Both the position numbers and the translations under genes were made by a program. This document shows positions 52,890 through 62,360 of a stretch of DNA of 64,000 nt, piece by piece. The DNA comes from Dyella monticola (GTDB lineage Bacteria; Pseudomonadota; Gammaproteobacteria; Xanthomonadales; Rhodanobacteraceae), in assembly GCF_003363155.1 (NCBI RefSeq), contig NZ_QRBE01000006.1, forward strand, positions 1 to 64,000, in the 5' to 3' direction. How positions within the stretch are numbered: the first letter of the stretch is position 1; each line of letters starts with the position of its first letter. Under the pieces are notes generated by a model. It saw only the letters and a list, made by a program, of their open reading frames with translations. It was not told the DNA's origin and did not search any database.

Positions 52890-55800
52890 ATGTGGATCGT
52901 CCAACTTGCGCTGAAACGGCCTTACACCTTCGTCGTGCTGGCGCTGCTTATCGCGATCATCGGGCCGCTGATGATCCGGCGTACGCCGACGGATATCTTT
53001 CCGAATATCAATATTCCGGTACTCAGCATTGTCTGGTCGTACAACGGTTTTTCCGCGACCGACATGGCCAATCGCATCACCACGCCCTACGAACGGGCGT
53101 TGACGTCTGACGTCGATAATATTGAGCACATCGAGTCGCAGACGGTTAACGGCGTCGCTGTCGTCAAGGTTTACTTTCACGCCGGCGCCGATATCAATCG
53201 CGCCATTGCTGAGGCTTCTGCCAATTCGCAATCGCTGCTGCGCGTATTACCGCCGGGGACGTTGCCGCCGCTGATCATTTCCTACAACGCATCCACCGTA
53301 CCGATCCTGCAACTGGCGCTGTCCAGCAAGACGCTGTCGGAACAACAGCTTTACGATCTTGGCAATAACTTCATCCGCACGCAGCTGGCTACCGTGCAGG
53401 GCGCAGCGGTGCCGTTGCCGTTCGGCGGTAAGGTGCGTCAGGTGATGGTCGATATCGATTCGCAGGCGATGCAAGCCAAGGGGCTGTCTCCGCTCGACGT
53501 CGTCAACGCTGTCAACGCGCAGAGCCTGATTCTTCCGGGTGGCACCGCGAAGATCGGCGCACTGGAATACAACGTCAATCTGAATGGCAGCACCAATTCG
53601 ATAGCCGCACTCAACAATCTGCCGATCAAAGCGACGCAAGGTGGCGTGATTTATCTGCGCGACGTGGCGACGGTGCGCGATGGCTATGCGCCGCAGACGA
53701 ATATCGTGCGCGTAGACGGCGTACGTTCAGCCCTTTTGCAAGTGGAGAAGACCGGGGATGCGTCGACGCTCGACATCATCGCCAACGTCAAGGCGCTACT
53801 GCCGAAAATCGCGTCGGGTTTGCCGAAGGCACTGGTCATAAAGCCGGTTTCGGATCAGTCGATTTTTGTCAGCGCGGCGGTAAGTGGCGTGGTGCGCGAG
53901 GGCGTGATCGCAGCCGGTCTCACTGCGGTGATGATTCTGCTGTTTCTCGGTAGCTGGCGTTCCACGCTTATCATCGCGGCGACCATTCCGCTGTCGATTC
54001 TGACGTCATTGATCGTACTTTCGTGTCTTGGCGAGACGATCAACATCATGACGCTGGGTGGTCTGGCGCTGGCAGTAGGCATTCTGGTCGATGACGCGAC
54101 CGTGGCAATCGAGAACATCAGCCATCATCTGGAGCGCAGCAAACCGCTGATGACCGCCATCGTCGACGCATCCGCGGAGATTGCGCTACCGACACTGGTT
54201 TCGACGCTGTCGATCTGCATTGTCTTCTTGCCCATGTTTCTGCTGCCGGGCGTTGCGCGCTATTTGTTCGTGCCGCTGGCGGATGCGGTGGTGTTCGCTA
54301 TGCTAGCGTCGTATTTCTTCTCGCGCACGCTGGTTCCGACCCTGGCGATGTATCTGCTGCGCCACGAGTGCAAGGGAACCGCTGGCGCAAAGCAGAGCAC
54401 GCATGCGCTGGCGCGCTTTCAGCGGCGCTTCGAGCGCGGATTCAAAGCGCTTGGCGAGCACTATCACGCACTGTTGCATCACGCGCTCGCGCACCCCGGC
54501 AAGGTTGCCGTGACATTTGCCGCGATCTGTCTCGGTTCGATGCTGCTGCTGCCGGTGCTCGGGCGCGATTTCTTTCCGACCTCCGATACCGGCGAGATCC
54601 GTTTGCACATGCGTGTGAAAACAGGAACGCGGATTGAGCAGACGGCGCGATTGGTCGATCTGGCCGAGCAGAGGATCCGTGAGCTTATTCCGCCATCGCA
54701 ACTGTCCGGCATCCTGGACAATATCGGCCTGCCGGTAAGCGGCATCAATCTCACCTACGATTCATCGTCCCCGGTCGGCTCTGCGGACGCCGATATCCTT
54801 ATTACGCTCAAGCCCGGCCACAAGCCGACGCAGCAATACGTTTCGTTGTTGCGCGAAAAGCTCAATCAGGATTTTCCCGGCACCAGCTTCTCGTTCCTGC
54901 CAGCGGACATCATCAGCCAGATTCTCGATTTCGGCCTGCCCTCCCCGATCGATGTACAGATCGTCGGCAACAATGAGACAGCCAATCGCGCCACGGCGGA
55001 GAAACTGTTGCAGGCATTCCGCAAAGTGCCAGGTCTGGTCGACCCCCGCATCCAGCAGCCGGATGATGCGCCTGCCATCAACGTAAAGGTTGATCGAACG
55101 AAGGCGATCGAGGCCGGTTTCCAGCAACGAACGATTGCGCAGAACCTCTTGATAGCGCTTTCTGGAAGTTCGCAAACGACGCCCAATTTCTGGCTGAATC
55201 CCAAGAATGGCGTCAGTTACCCACTGATGACGGAGTCCCCGCAGTACACCATCGACTCGCTGCAGGCGCTGGGCAATATCCCTTTGAATGCGACCCTTGG
55301 CAGCGGCACGGCGCCTCCATCGGGCCAGACGGTGCCGATTCTCGGATCGCTGAGCACGTTTCAGCGCACTAACCAGGATGCGGTGGTCTCCCATTACAAC
55401 GTGCAGCCGGTGATCGATATTTTCGCCGGCGTGCAGGGGCGTGACCTCGGCGCAGTGGCTGGCGATATTTCGCGGCTGGTCGATCAAGCGCGCGCCGGCC
55501 TTGGCGGTGGATCGAGTATAGAGATTCGCGGCGAAGTTCAGACCATGCAGTCGTCGTTCCATGGATTGCTGCTTGGACTTCTTTTCGCCGTCGGGCTGGT
55601 CTATGCGCTGATGGTGGTGAACTTCCAATCGTGGATCGATCCGCTGGTGATCATCTGCGCGCTGCCTGGCGCACTCGCCGGCATTGTCTGGATGTTGTTT
55701 GTGACCGGCACAACGGTGAGCGTGCCGGCCCTGACCGGCTCGATCATGTGCATCGGCATTGCCACGGCCAACAGCATTCTGGTGGTGAGCTTCGCGCGCG

Positions 55801-56108
55801 AGCGCCTTGCCTCCGGCGCAACCGCGCTCGATGCGGCCTTTGACGCGGGCCGCAGCCGCTTCCGGCCTGTGTTGATGACGGCGCTGGCGATGTTGATCGG
55901 CATGTTGCCGATGGCAATTGGACTGGGCGATGGCGGCGAGCAGAACGCGCCATTGGGCCGCGCCGTTATCGGCGGCTTGATGTTCGGCACCCTCTCCACG
56001 TTGATCTTCGTGCCGACCTTGTTTGCCGCCGCCCAAGGCTGCTTGCAACGCCGTCGTGCTGCCATCGCGCCGGCAAATCTGTCACTCGACACTGAATCAA
56101 AATCCTGA
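52890..56108 (+). CDS. RND efflux transporter permease
   Basis: A 1,072-residue inner membrane pump of the HAE1/RND superfamily. It begins MWIVQLALKRPYTFVVLALLIAIIGPLMIRRTPTDIFPNINIP, then has the two periplasmic porter domains and 12 membrane helices. Helix 4 carries AVGILVDDATVAIENISHHLER with the paired Asp residues needed for proton transfer. The ATG at 52890 follows GGGGAAAG. Gene order is pump, adaptor, outer membrane factor, unlike the adaptor-first order of most RND operons. The divergent two-component system probably induces it. Substrates are unknown. Confidence 0.94.
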   Translation: MWIVQLALKRPYTFVVLALLIAIIGPLMIRRTPTDIFPNINIPVLSIVWSYNGFSATDMANRITTPYERALTSDVDNIEHIESQTVNGVAVVKVYFHAGADINRAIAEASANSQSLLRVLPPGTLPPLIISYNASTVPILQLALSSKTLSEQQLYDLGNNFIRTQLATVQGAAVPLPFGGKVRQVMVDIDSQAMQAKGLSPLDVVNAVNAQSLILPGGTAKIGALEYNVNLNGSTNSIAALNNLPIKATQGGVIYLRDVATVRDGYAPQTNIVRVDGVRSALLQVEKTGDASTLDIIANVKALLPKIASGLPKALVIKPVSDQSIFVSAAVSGVVREGVIAAGLTAVMILLFLGSWRSTLIIAATIPLSILTSLIVLSCLGETINIMTLGGLALAVGILVDDATVAIENISHHLERSKPLMTAIVDASAEIALPTLVSTLSICIVFLPMFLLPGVARYLFVPLADAVVFAMLASYFFSRTLVPTLAMYLLRHECKGTAGAKQSTHALARFQRRFERGFKALGEHYHALLHHALAHPGKVAVTFAAICLGSMLLLPVLGRDFFPTSDTGEIRLHMRVKTGTRIEQTARLVDLAEQRIRELIPPSQLSGILDNIGLPVSGINLTYDSSSPVGSADADILITLKPGHKPTQQYVSLLREKLNQDFPGTSFSFLPADIISQILDFGLPSPIDVQIVGNNETANRATAEKLLQAFRKVPGLVDPRIQQPDDAPAINVKVDRTKAIEAGFQQRTIAQNLLIALSGSSQTTPNFWLNPKNGVSYPLMTESPQYTIDSLQALGNIPLNATLGSGTAPPSGQTVPILGSLSTFQRTNQDAVVSHYNVQPVIDIFAGVQGRDLGAVAGDISRLVDQARAGLGGGSSIEIRGEVQTMQSSFHGLLLGLLFAVGLVYALMVVNFQSWIDPLVIICALPGALAGIVWMLFVTGTTVSVPALTGSIMCIGIATANSILVVSFARERLASGATALDAAFDAGRSRFRPVLMTALAMLIGMLPMAIGLGDGGEQNAPLGRAVIGGLMFGTLSTLIFVPTLFAAAQGCLQRRRAAIAPANLSLDTESKS

Positions 56109-56122
56109 CGGGGAATACGGTC

Positions 56123-57289
56123 ATGGCTACGCAACCCAAATCACGTTCGTCCAGATCGACGCTGATGCTTCGGCTCATACCCGGTGCCGTCGTGGTACTC
56201 GCACTGGGTATCGGCGCAGCGCCACGACTCATCGCGCACATGGCGGTGAATCGCCAGACGCAGTCGCTGAGCGAACCCACTGTGGCCGTAGTCCGTCCCA
56301 CTGCTGCACCCGAGAGGCGGACGATCGATCTGCCCGGTGACGTGCAGGCTTTCCAGGCTACACGCATCTACGCGAGAACGAACGGTTACCTGAGTCACTG
56401 GTACACCGATATAGGCACCCAAGTGCAAGCCGGTCAGCTACTGGCCACTATCGACGCGCCTGAAGTCGATGCGCAACTGCAGCAAGCGAGGGCAGACGCG
56501 GATACGGAGCTCGCCGATTACCGCATTGCAAAAATCACGTCGGATCGGTGGCAGCAGCTGCTTGCCACTAACTCCGTTTCGCGCCAGTCCGCACAGGAAA
56601 ACCTCAGCGCCATGCAGGCGAAGCAGGCCGCGCTGGCCGCGGCGAATGCAAACGTGGCACGTCTGGAACAGATGCAGTCCTACGAGAAGGTTTATGCGCC
56701 GTTTGCCGGCACGATTACGCGTCGCAATATCGATACAGGCTCGCTTATCGACGCGGGCAGCAACGGCGGCGCGCCTGCTGCGTTGTTCGACCTGGCCGAG
56801 ATCGATCGCTTGCGTGTTTTCGTCGATGTTCCGCAAGATCAGGCGCCCGAGGTTGTCGCTGGAACGACCGCCCAATTGAGCCTGCCGCAATATCCGGGAC
56901 GTCTATTCAGCGGTGTCGTGGCGCGCACATCGGGCGCCATCGATCCCGTCAGTCGCACGCTGCGTGTAGAGGTCGACGTCGACAACAAGAACGACGCGAT
57001 TCTTCCGGGCGCCTTTGCGCAAGTGCATTTGGGTCTGACCAATTCACGACCCGGACTCAGCCTGCCCGCGAACGCCTTGCTGTTCCGACCGACAGGTGTG
57101 GAGGTGGCGGTGGTGAACGATCAGGGCAAAGTTCAGCTGATACCGGTTGTCCTGGGTCGCGATTTCGGTACGCGTGTAGAGATTCGAAGCGGGCTGCGCG
57201 GCTACGAACGCGTGATTGTCAATCCTGGCGATGCGATTAGCGGGGGCCAGTCCGTGCGTGTGTCGCCGACAGCGGTTGCATCGACCTGA
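56123..57289 (+). CDS. RND efflux periplasmic adaptor subunit
   Basis: A 388-residue HlyD-type membrane fusion protein. The N-terminal helix (LMLRLIPGAVVVLALGIGAAPRLIA) anchors it; the barrel-sandwich and lipoyl-like part contains RTIDLPGDVQAFQATRIYARTNGYLSHWYTDIGTQVQAGQLLATIDAPEVDAQL, the alpha-hairpin is alanine/glutamine-rich, and KVYAPFAGTITRRNIDTGSLID closes the second half. The start lies 14 bases after the pump stop. It links the pump to the outer membrane factor encoded next. Confidence 0.94.
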   Translation: MATQPKSRSSRSTLMLRLIPGAVVVLALGIGAAPRLIAHMAVNRQTQSLSEPTVAVVRPTAAPERRTIDLPGDVQAFQATRIYARTNGYLSHWYTDIGTQVQAGQLLATIDAPEVDAQLQQARADADTELADYRIAKITSDRWQQLLATNSVSRQSAQENLSAMQAKQAALAAANANVARLEQMQSYEKVYAPFAGTITRRNIDTGSLIDAGSNGGAPAALFDLAEIDRLRVFVDVPQDQAPEVVAGTTAQLSLPQYPGRLFSGVVARTSGAIDPVSRTLRVEVDVDNKNDAILPGAFAQVHLGLTNSRPGLSLPANALLFRPTGVEVAVVNDQGKVQLIPVVLGRDFGTRVEIRSGLRGYERVIVNPGDAISGGQSVRVSPTAVAST

Positions 57290-57304
57290 TTGCCGGAGAA
57301 CGCC

Positions 57305-58741
57305 ATGAATGAAAAAATCACCAAACTCGTTGCAATGATCGCTGCGTTGACAGTCGCTACATTGACAGGCTGCACACCTGGACCGGCGTATGTACGGCCG
57401 AGTGTTGCGGTCCCGGATCACTACAAGGGCATCGGCGCCACCACGCCGCCACCCGGCTGGAAGTCAGCCGTACCGCAAGACAGCCTCGATCGAGGCGCAT
57501 GGTGGACGGTTTTCCACGACGCACCACTCGACGCACTGGAATCGCGTGTCACCGTTTCCAACCAGACCATCAAGCAGGCCGTGGCGAATCTGCAACAGGC
57601 GCAAGCACTGGTCGGTGAAGCGCGTGCGGCTTATATGCCGACCATCAGCGCCGGCGTGGCCGTCAATCGCAATCACACATCGAAAAACGTCGTTGGCCGA
57701 TCGCTCGCCGGCAAGACGGTTTCCGATTACGCGGCTGGGGCAGATGTCGAATGGGAACCCGATCTTTTCGACCGCATCGGACACGAAGTAGATGCAGCCC
57801 ATGCACGCGCGCAGGCGAGTCAGGCCGATCTCGAGTCCGTCACGCTGAGCATGCATGCGCAGCTGGCGATGGATTACATCGATCTGCGCGAACTGGACAT
57901 CGAAGCAGATTTGCTCAACCGCAGCGTGACCGTTTATGCGCAGGCGCGCGATATCGTCAAACACCGCTTCGATGCGGGCATCGCGCCTGCTTCTGACGTG
58001 GCCGAGGCGGAAAGCCAGGTTCAAGCCACTCAAGCGCAGTTGATTGACCTCGGCGCGAGCCGGGCACGTTACGAAGACGCCATCGCCATGTTGATTGGTG
58101 TACCTGCCTCAAGTTTCAGCATGCCGCCGAGGGAAGAGACCATGACGTTGCCATCCATCCCCACCGGCGTTCCATCCGACTTATTGGAAAGGCGCCCAGA
58201 TATCGCCGCCGCCGAACGCCGCGTTGCCGCCGCAAATGCCGACGTCGGGGAGGCCACTTCAGCCTTCTTTCCCGACTTGATGCTTTCGGCTTCGGGCGGC
58301 GTGGAGTCGTCTACCCTGGCGCAATGGGCAAGTCTTCCGAGTCATTTCTGGAGCATCGGTCCGGCGCTTGTCGGCACACTGTTCGACGGGGGACGCCGCA
58401 AGCAGGCCTTGAAGGCCGCCGAAGCCAAACAGGATGCGGCGACTGCTGTCTATCGGCAGACCGTGCTCAGCGCCTTCCAGGAAGTGGAAGACAACCTGGC
58501 ATCGCTCAACGTATTGCGCAACGAGGCACTCGTGCAGCGACGCGCGGTCGACGCATCGACCGAAGCACTTCGTCTTGCCATGAATCGCTATCAGGCCGGT
58601 GCCATCGACTACCTTGAGGTCGTTTCTGCGCAAAGCACCAATCTCGAACAGACGCAGTATCTCAGCCAGTTGTCACAACGGCGTCTGGATTCCGACATTC
58701 TTCTGATAAAGGCCTTGGGCGGCCCATGGAAACCGGGCTGA
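57305..58741 (+). CDS. Outer membrane efflux lipoprotein (OprM/NodT type)
   Basis: A 478-residue TolC-superfamily protein. The signal peptide ends in the lipobox LTGC, so the mature protein begins with a lipidated cysteine near residue 23. Two repeated outer-membrane-efflux halves each contain the long periplasmic helices (LQQAQALVGEARAAYMPTISAGVAVNRNH; KQDAATAVYRQTVLSAFQEVEDNLASL). The ATG at 57305 is 15 bases after the adaptor stop. This completes the tripartite pump. Confidence 0.94.
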   Translation: MNEKITKLVAMIAALTVATLTGCTPGPAYVRPSVAVPDHYKGIGATTPPPGWKSAVPQDSLDRGAWWTVFHDAPLDALESRVTVSNQTIKQAVANLQQAQALVGEARAAYMPTISAGVAVNRNHTSKNVVGRSLAGKTVSDYAAGADVEWEPDLFDRIGHEVDAAHARAQASQADLESVTLSMHAQLAMDYIDLRELDIEADLLNRSVTVYAQARDIVKHRFDAGIAPASDVAEAESQVQATQAQLIDLGASRARYEDAIAMLIGVPASSFSMPPREETMTLPSIPTGVPSDLLERRPDIAAAERRVAAANADVGEATSAFFPDLMLSASGGVESSTLAQWASLPSHFWSIGPALVGTLFDGGRRKQALKAAEAKQDAATAVYRQTVLSAFQEVEDNLASLNVLRNEALVQRRAVDASTEALRLAMNRYQAGAIDYLEVVSAQSTNLEQTQYLSQLSQRRLDSDILLIKALGGPWKPG

Positions 58742-58847
58742 TCTAAAACCTTCGCGTAGCACCGGCCGATCCTTCTAAAGCCAGTTGAAGTTACTGCCTA
58801 AGCCAACCCCGCGTCCTGGACAGTTGATACCCTCTGTTCAGGATTAT

Positions 58848-59213
58848 CTAGGCGACATCCTTTTGCGTGGGTAAGTTGCCAATCCGCTTCATATGTTTTG
58901 TTCCCCATTCGCACAGGGGTTGCAGTACTTCTCGAAGTTCCGTACCGAAAGGCGTTAAGGAATATTCCACGCGCGGTGGAATCTCGTGGAAATCCTTCCG
59001 CTTCACGATACCGTCCAGCTCCATTTCCTTAAGTTCCTGTATCAGCATTTTCTCGCTGATGCCGGCAACGACTCGCTTCAACTCGCCAAAGCGTCGGGCA
59101 TCTTGGCCAATTCCCCACAGGATGAGGCACTTCCACTTGCCGCCGATAATGGCAAGCGAAGCCTCTAGACCACAACTATAAGCCCTCTTTTTTTTCACTG
59201 CGCTTTCTCCCAT
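58848..59213 (-). CDS. HxlR family transcriptional regulator
   Basis: A 121-residue winged-helix protein. CGLEASLAIIGGKWKCLILWGIGQDARRFGELKRVVAGISEKMLIQELKEMELDGIVKRKDFHEIPPRVEYSLTPFGTELREVLQPLCEWG is a complete HxlR domain, with the usual N-terminal Cys. These regulators often respond to aldehydes, quinones or redox stress and control a divergent oxidoreductase, as here. The GTG at 59216 is also in frame; I prefer the ATG at 59213. A palindrome lies right upstream. Confidence 0.92.
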   Translation of the reverse strand: MGESAVKKKRAYSCGLEASLAIIGGKWKCLILWGIGQDARRFGELKRVVAGISEKMLIQELKEMELDGIVKRKDFHEIPPRVEYSLTPFGTELREVLQPLCEWGTKHMKRIGNLPTQKDVA

Positions 59214-59218
59214 CACTT

Positions 59219-59229
59219 ACCAAAAGGTA
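59219..59229. promoter_or_regulatory. Palindromic operator candidate for HxlR
   Basis: TACC-AAAA-GGTA sits 4-16 bases upstream of the HxlR start and in the gap before the divergent NmrA-like gene. It is short and its function is inferred only from position. Confidence 0.4.
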
Positions 59230-59344
59230 GGTACTTGTCAATACGAAACCATCAGGCTGAGAATACGCCGGCACAAACCAAATGGACACGGTTAGACCTT
59301 GACGCAGGGAGAGCAATCATATCCTTGAGAGGGGAGCATCTCCC

Positions 59345-60208
59345 GTGTCGAAGAACAGCGGACGAACCATTTTAATAACAGGCGCTACTGGTAGGCAGGG
59401 AGGCGCGGTCTACCGGCACCTGCAGAAGAAAGGCTTCACATTGCGCGCACTGGTGCGGGATCCCGAGAGCGACCAAGCACGTCAGCTGATGGGGAACGGG
59501 CAGGCAGTAGTTCAGGGAAGTTTCGATGATTCTGACAGCCTGATGCGCGCGATGGACGGCGTGTACGGCGTGTTCTCCGCGCAGCCCTACACGGCCCGTG
59601 AGATCGAGCAAGGCGCGGCGGTGATCGATGCGGCGAAGCGGCAGGGCGTCAGTCATTTCGTTTACAGTTCCGTCGGCTCAGCTGACGAAGAGACCGGTAT
59701 TCCTCACTTCGAAAGCAAAATCGAAGTGGAAGCGCATCTGCGGTCGAGCGGCTTGCCGTATACGATCGTGCGGCCGGTATTCTTTATGGAGAATTGGCAG
59801 AAGAACCTGTTCGGCGAGTCGATTCGGAACGGGCAGCTCCAGCAACCGTTAAGTCCGACGACTCACTTGCAGATGGTGGCCGTAGATGATATTGGCGCGT
59901 TCGCGGCACTTGCGTTTGAGCATCCCGACACGTGGAAGAACAGGACATTTTCACTGGCGGGCGATGAACTATCGATGCAGCAGATCGCTGACGCATTTAG
60001 CCGTGTGACTGCGCAAGATGTGAAGTACGCTCAGGTTCCCTGGAGCCAGTTCGAGAAGAACGCGGGACGGGAATTGACGGTGATGTACCACTGGTTCGAA
60101 GAGAAAGGCTTTCACTTCGACATTGAAGAGGCGCGGCGCGAATGTCCGCAGACCCACACCTTCAATCAATGGTTGGATGTGTACTGGGACACGACGTCGG
60201 GGGAATAA
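59345..60208 (+). CDS. NmrA-like NAD(P)-binding protein
   Basis: A 287-residue atypical short-chain dehydrogenase of the NmrA/TMR group. It opens with GRTILITGATGRQGGAVYRHLQKKG, the Rossmann loop (GATGRQG), and has GVSHFVYSSVGSADEETGIPHFESKIEVEAHLRSSGLPYTIVRPVFFMENW, conserved in NmrA-like proteins. The usual YxxxK of SDRs is replaced, so it may be a redox sensor rather than an enzyme. The GTG at 59345 follows GAGAGGGGAGC. It diverges from the HxlR gene and is its probable target. Confidence 0.87.
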   Translation: MSKNSGRTILITGATGRQGGAVYRHLQKKGFTLRALVRDPESDQARQLMGNGQAVVQGSFDDSDSLMRAMDGVYGVFSAQPYTAREIEQGAAVIDAAKRQGVSHFVYSSVGSADEETGIPHFESKIEVEAHLRSSGLPYTIVRPVFFMENWQKNLFGESIRNGQLQQPLSPTTHLQMVAVDDIGAFAALAFEHPDTWKNRTFSLAGDELSMQQIADAFSRVTAQDVKYAQVPWSQFEKNAGRELTVMYHWFEEKGFHFDIEEARRECPQTHTFNQWLDVYWDTTSGE

Positions 60209-60395
60209 CCAAATGCCATATCCGTGCAAATGGAAGTCATGCCCACTATTGGCAACGCCCCATCCAGTCACCCATGGCAAAAGCACTATTGTCTTTATTG
60301 CGTACTCGACGCTCAAATATCGGCGATTGATTGCAATTCCTAGCACGTTTACTGCCCTTGAATGAAGGGTGCGCGTGCCGGAAAGCGAGGAACCA

Positions 60396-62297
60396 ATGAT
60401 GCGTCCGACTTATCCCCATTGTTTGACCAGCTTTCTGTGCGTCTGCACACTCGCTGCCAACCAGGTCACCGTCGCTCAGGATTTGCCGCAAGCGCTGGAC
60501 AAACCCTATCCAGGCGAGCTCAAGTTAAGCGTCGATATGACGCATGCTCCGTTGCGTATCTTCCAGATCGACGAAGACATTCCTGTTCGTAGCGGTCCCA
60601 TAGACCTCTATTATCCCAAATGGATACCGGGTGATCACTCGCCATCCGGGCCCCTCCGAGACATCGCGGGACTTGTCATCACGGGTAATGGTAAGTCGAT
60701 TCCCTGGCGTCGCGACCTCAAGGAGATGTATGCGATTCATCTGACTGTGCCGCCCGGCGTCGAGACGCTTAAATTATCCTTTCAATTCTTATCGCCAGCG
60801 ACCGGTATCGAGATGGCCGCTACAAGCGCATTGGCCGTACTCGAATTCAATGGCGTTGCGTTTTATCCCGCGGGATTCTTCGCGCGCGATATCCGCGTCG
60901 CCCCTAGCGTGACATTTCCTTCGGGCTGGAAATTTGCCACGGCGCTAAAGGTTGCAAGTCAGACAGGTAACACGGTTTCGTTTGAATCGGTGAGTTTCAA
61001 TAATTTAGTCGACTCTCCCGTAATCGCTGGCCAATACTTCAATCGCATTGACCTTGCTCCCGGGGCGAGTACGCCTGTGATGCTCGATATCGTAGGCGAT
61101 TCGCAAAGTGATGTGGCTATAACGCCCAAGGAGATTGCTGGATTGCGCAATGTCGTTACGCAAGCAAATAGACTCTTTGATGCTCACCACTACGAACACT
61201 ACGACTTTTTGGCAACCCTCACTGATCAGGCCCACCATTTTGGCCTGGAACATCACCAGTCCAGCGATAACCGGTTGCCGGCAGATTTCTTCAAGGACCC
61301 GGATGGGTATTTACTGGACGAAGACCTGATGCCGCACGAGTTCGTGCATTCCTGGAACGGAAAATTCAGGCGTCCCGAAGATCTTTGGACGCCAACGTTT
61401 ATGGAACCCATGCAAGACGATCTTCTGTGGGTTTATGAGGGGCTAACCGAGTATTGGTGTGGTGTTCTGACCACTCGCGCAGGCATTTGGACCCCGACGG
61501 AGTATCGCCAGTCGCTTGCTAGCGTCGCATCCATCATGGCGAACCGCACGGGCCGAACATGGCGCTCGCTGCAAGATACGGCCGACTCCGCCCAGCTTCT
61601 CTACAGTAGTCCAAGTGAGTGGATCAACTACCGGCGCGCGACGGATTTTTATCCAGAAGGCCAACTTCTATGGCTCGACGTAGATACCAAGATAAGGAGC
61701 CTGTCACACGGAAAACGCTCCCTGGATGATTTCGCCAAACTCTTTTTTGGCATGGACAACGGCAGCTATGTCACGAAAACGTACACCTACGATGAGCTGA
61801 TAAGCGCGCTGAACAGCATTCAGCGTTACGACTGGAACACCTTCCTGCGTCAACGGCTTGATTACACGGGCAATGACCTCCCCGAGCATGGCATCCAGGC
61901 TGGTGGCTGGAATGTTGTCTATGACGATGTACCCAACGTCATTGAAAAGAGCATCGAAAAAATCCACCCGGGCATCAATCTTTCCAACTCGCTAGGCATC
62001 ACCGTATCCGATAACGGAGTTATCCGTGATGTGCAATGGGATAGCGCTGCCGCGAAAGCGGGCTTGGTTCCCGGGCTTAGCATTGTTGCCGTTAATGGAA
62101 AAAACTTTGACCGCAATGTTCTTTTGGATGCCATTAGAGACGCACATCTCACTGCGACGGCGATGGTGTTCTTAGTCAAGAACAACGATGCATTCAGCAC
62201 CGTACAACTCAATTATCACGGCGGTTTGAGATATGCACACCTGGTACGCACCCATGGCGAGGATCTGATTGACGAAATTACGCGACCGCTTAATTGA
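60396..62297 (+). CDS. Exported M61 family metallopeptidase (glycyl aminopeptidase type)
   Basis: A 633-residue exported zinc protease. A signal peptide (MMRPTYPHCLTSFLCVCTLAANQVTVAQ) precedes the M61 N-terminal beta domain. The zinc site is H314-E-F-V-H318 in DLMPHEFVHSWNGKFRRPEDLW, followed by the conserved LLWVYEGLTEYW with the third ligand Glu. A PDZ domain lies near the C-terminus (SLGITVSDNGVIRDVQWDSAAAKAGLVPGLSIVAVNGKNF). The start at 60396 has GAGGAA nine bases upstream. It probably removes N-terminal Gly/Ala residues in the periplasm. It stands alone. Confidence 0.92.
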   Translation: MMRPTYPHCLTSFLCVCTLAANQVTVAQDLPQALDKPYPGELKLSVDMTHAPLRIFQIDEDIPVRSGPIDLYYPKWIPGDHSPSGPLRDIAGLVITGNGKSIPWRRDLKEMYAIHLTVPPGVETLKLSFQFLSPATGIEMAATSALAVLEFNGVAFYPAGFFARDIRVAPSVTFPSGWKFATALKVASQTGNTVSFESVSFNNLVDSPVIAGQYFNRIDLAPGASTPVMLDIVGDSQSDVAITPKEIAGLRNVVTQANRLFDAHHYEHYDFLATLTDQAHHFGLEHHQSSDNRLPADFFKDPDGYLLDEDLMPHEFVHSWNGKFRRPEDLWTPTFMEPMQDDLLWVYEGLTEYWCGVLTTRAGIWTPTEYRQSLASVASIMANRTGRTWRSLQDTADSAQLLYSSPSEWINYRRATDFYPEGQLLWLDVDTKIRSLSHGKRSLDDFAKLFFGMDNGSYVTKTYTYDELISALNSIQRYDWNTFLRQRLDYTGNDLPEHGIQAGGWNVVYDDVPNVIEKSIEKIHPGINLSNSLGITVSDNGVIRDVQWDSAAAKAGLVPGLSIVAVNGKNFDRNVLLDAIRDAHLTATAMVFLVKNNDAFSTVQLNYHGGLRYAHLVRTHGEDLIDEITRPLN

Positions 62298-62360
62298 TTA
62301 CGGTCTCCATACCACAGGCATCGCCAGTATCGGACCACATCGGCGGCGCCTTTAAAAAAA

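Noticed and set aside
54762-56048. 428-codon frame antisense to the RND pump
   Set aside because: Strongly Arg/His/Gln-rich, a typical shadow of a high-GC membrane protein gene.
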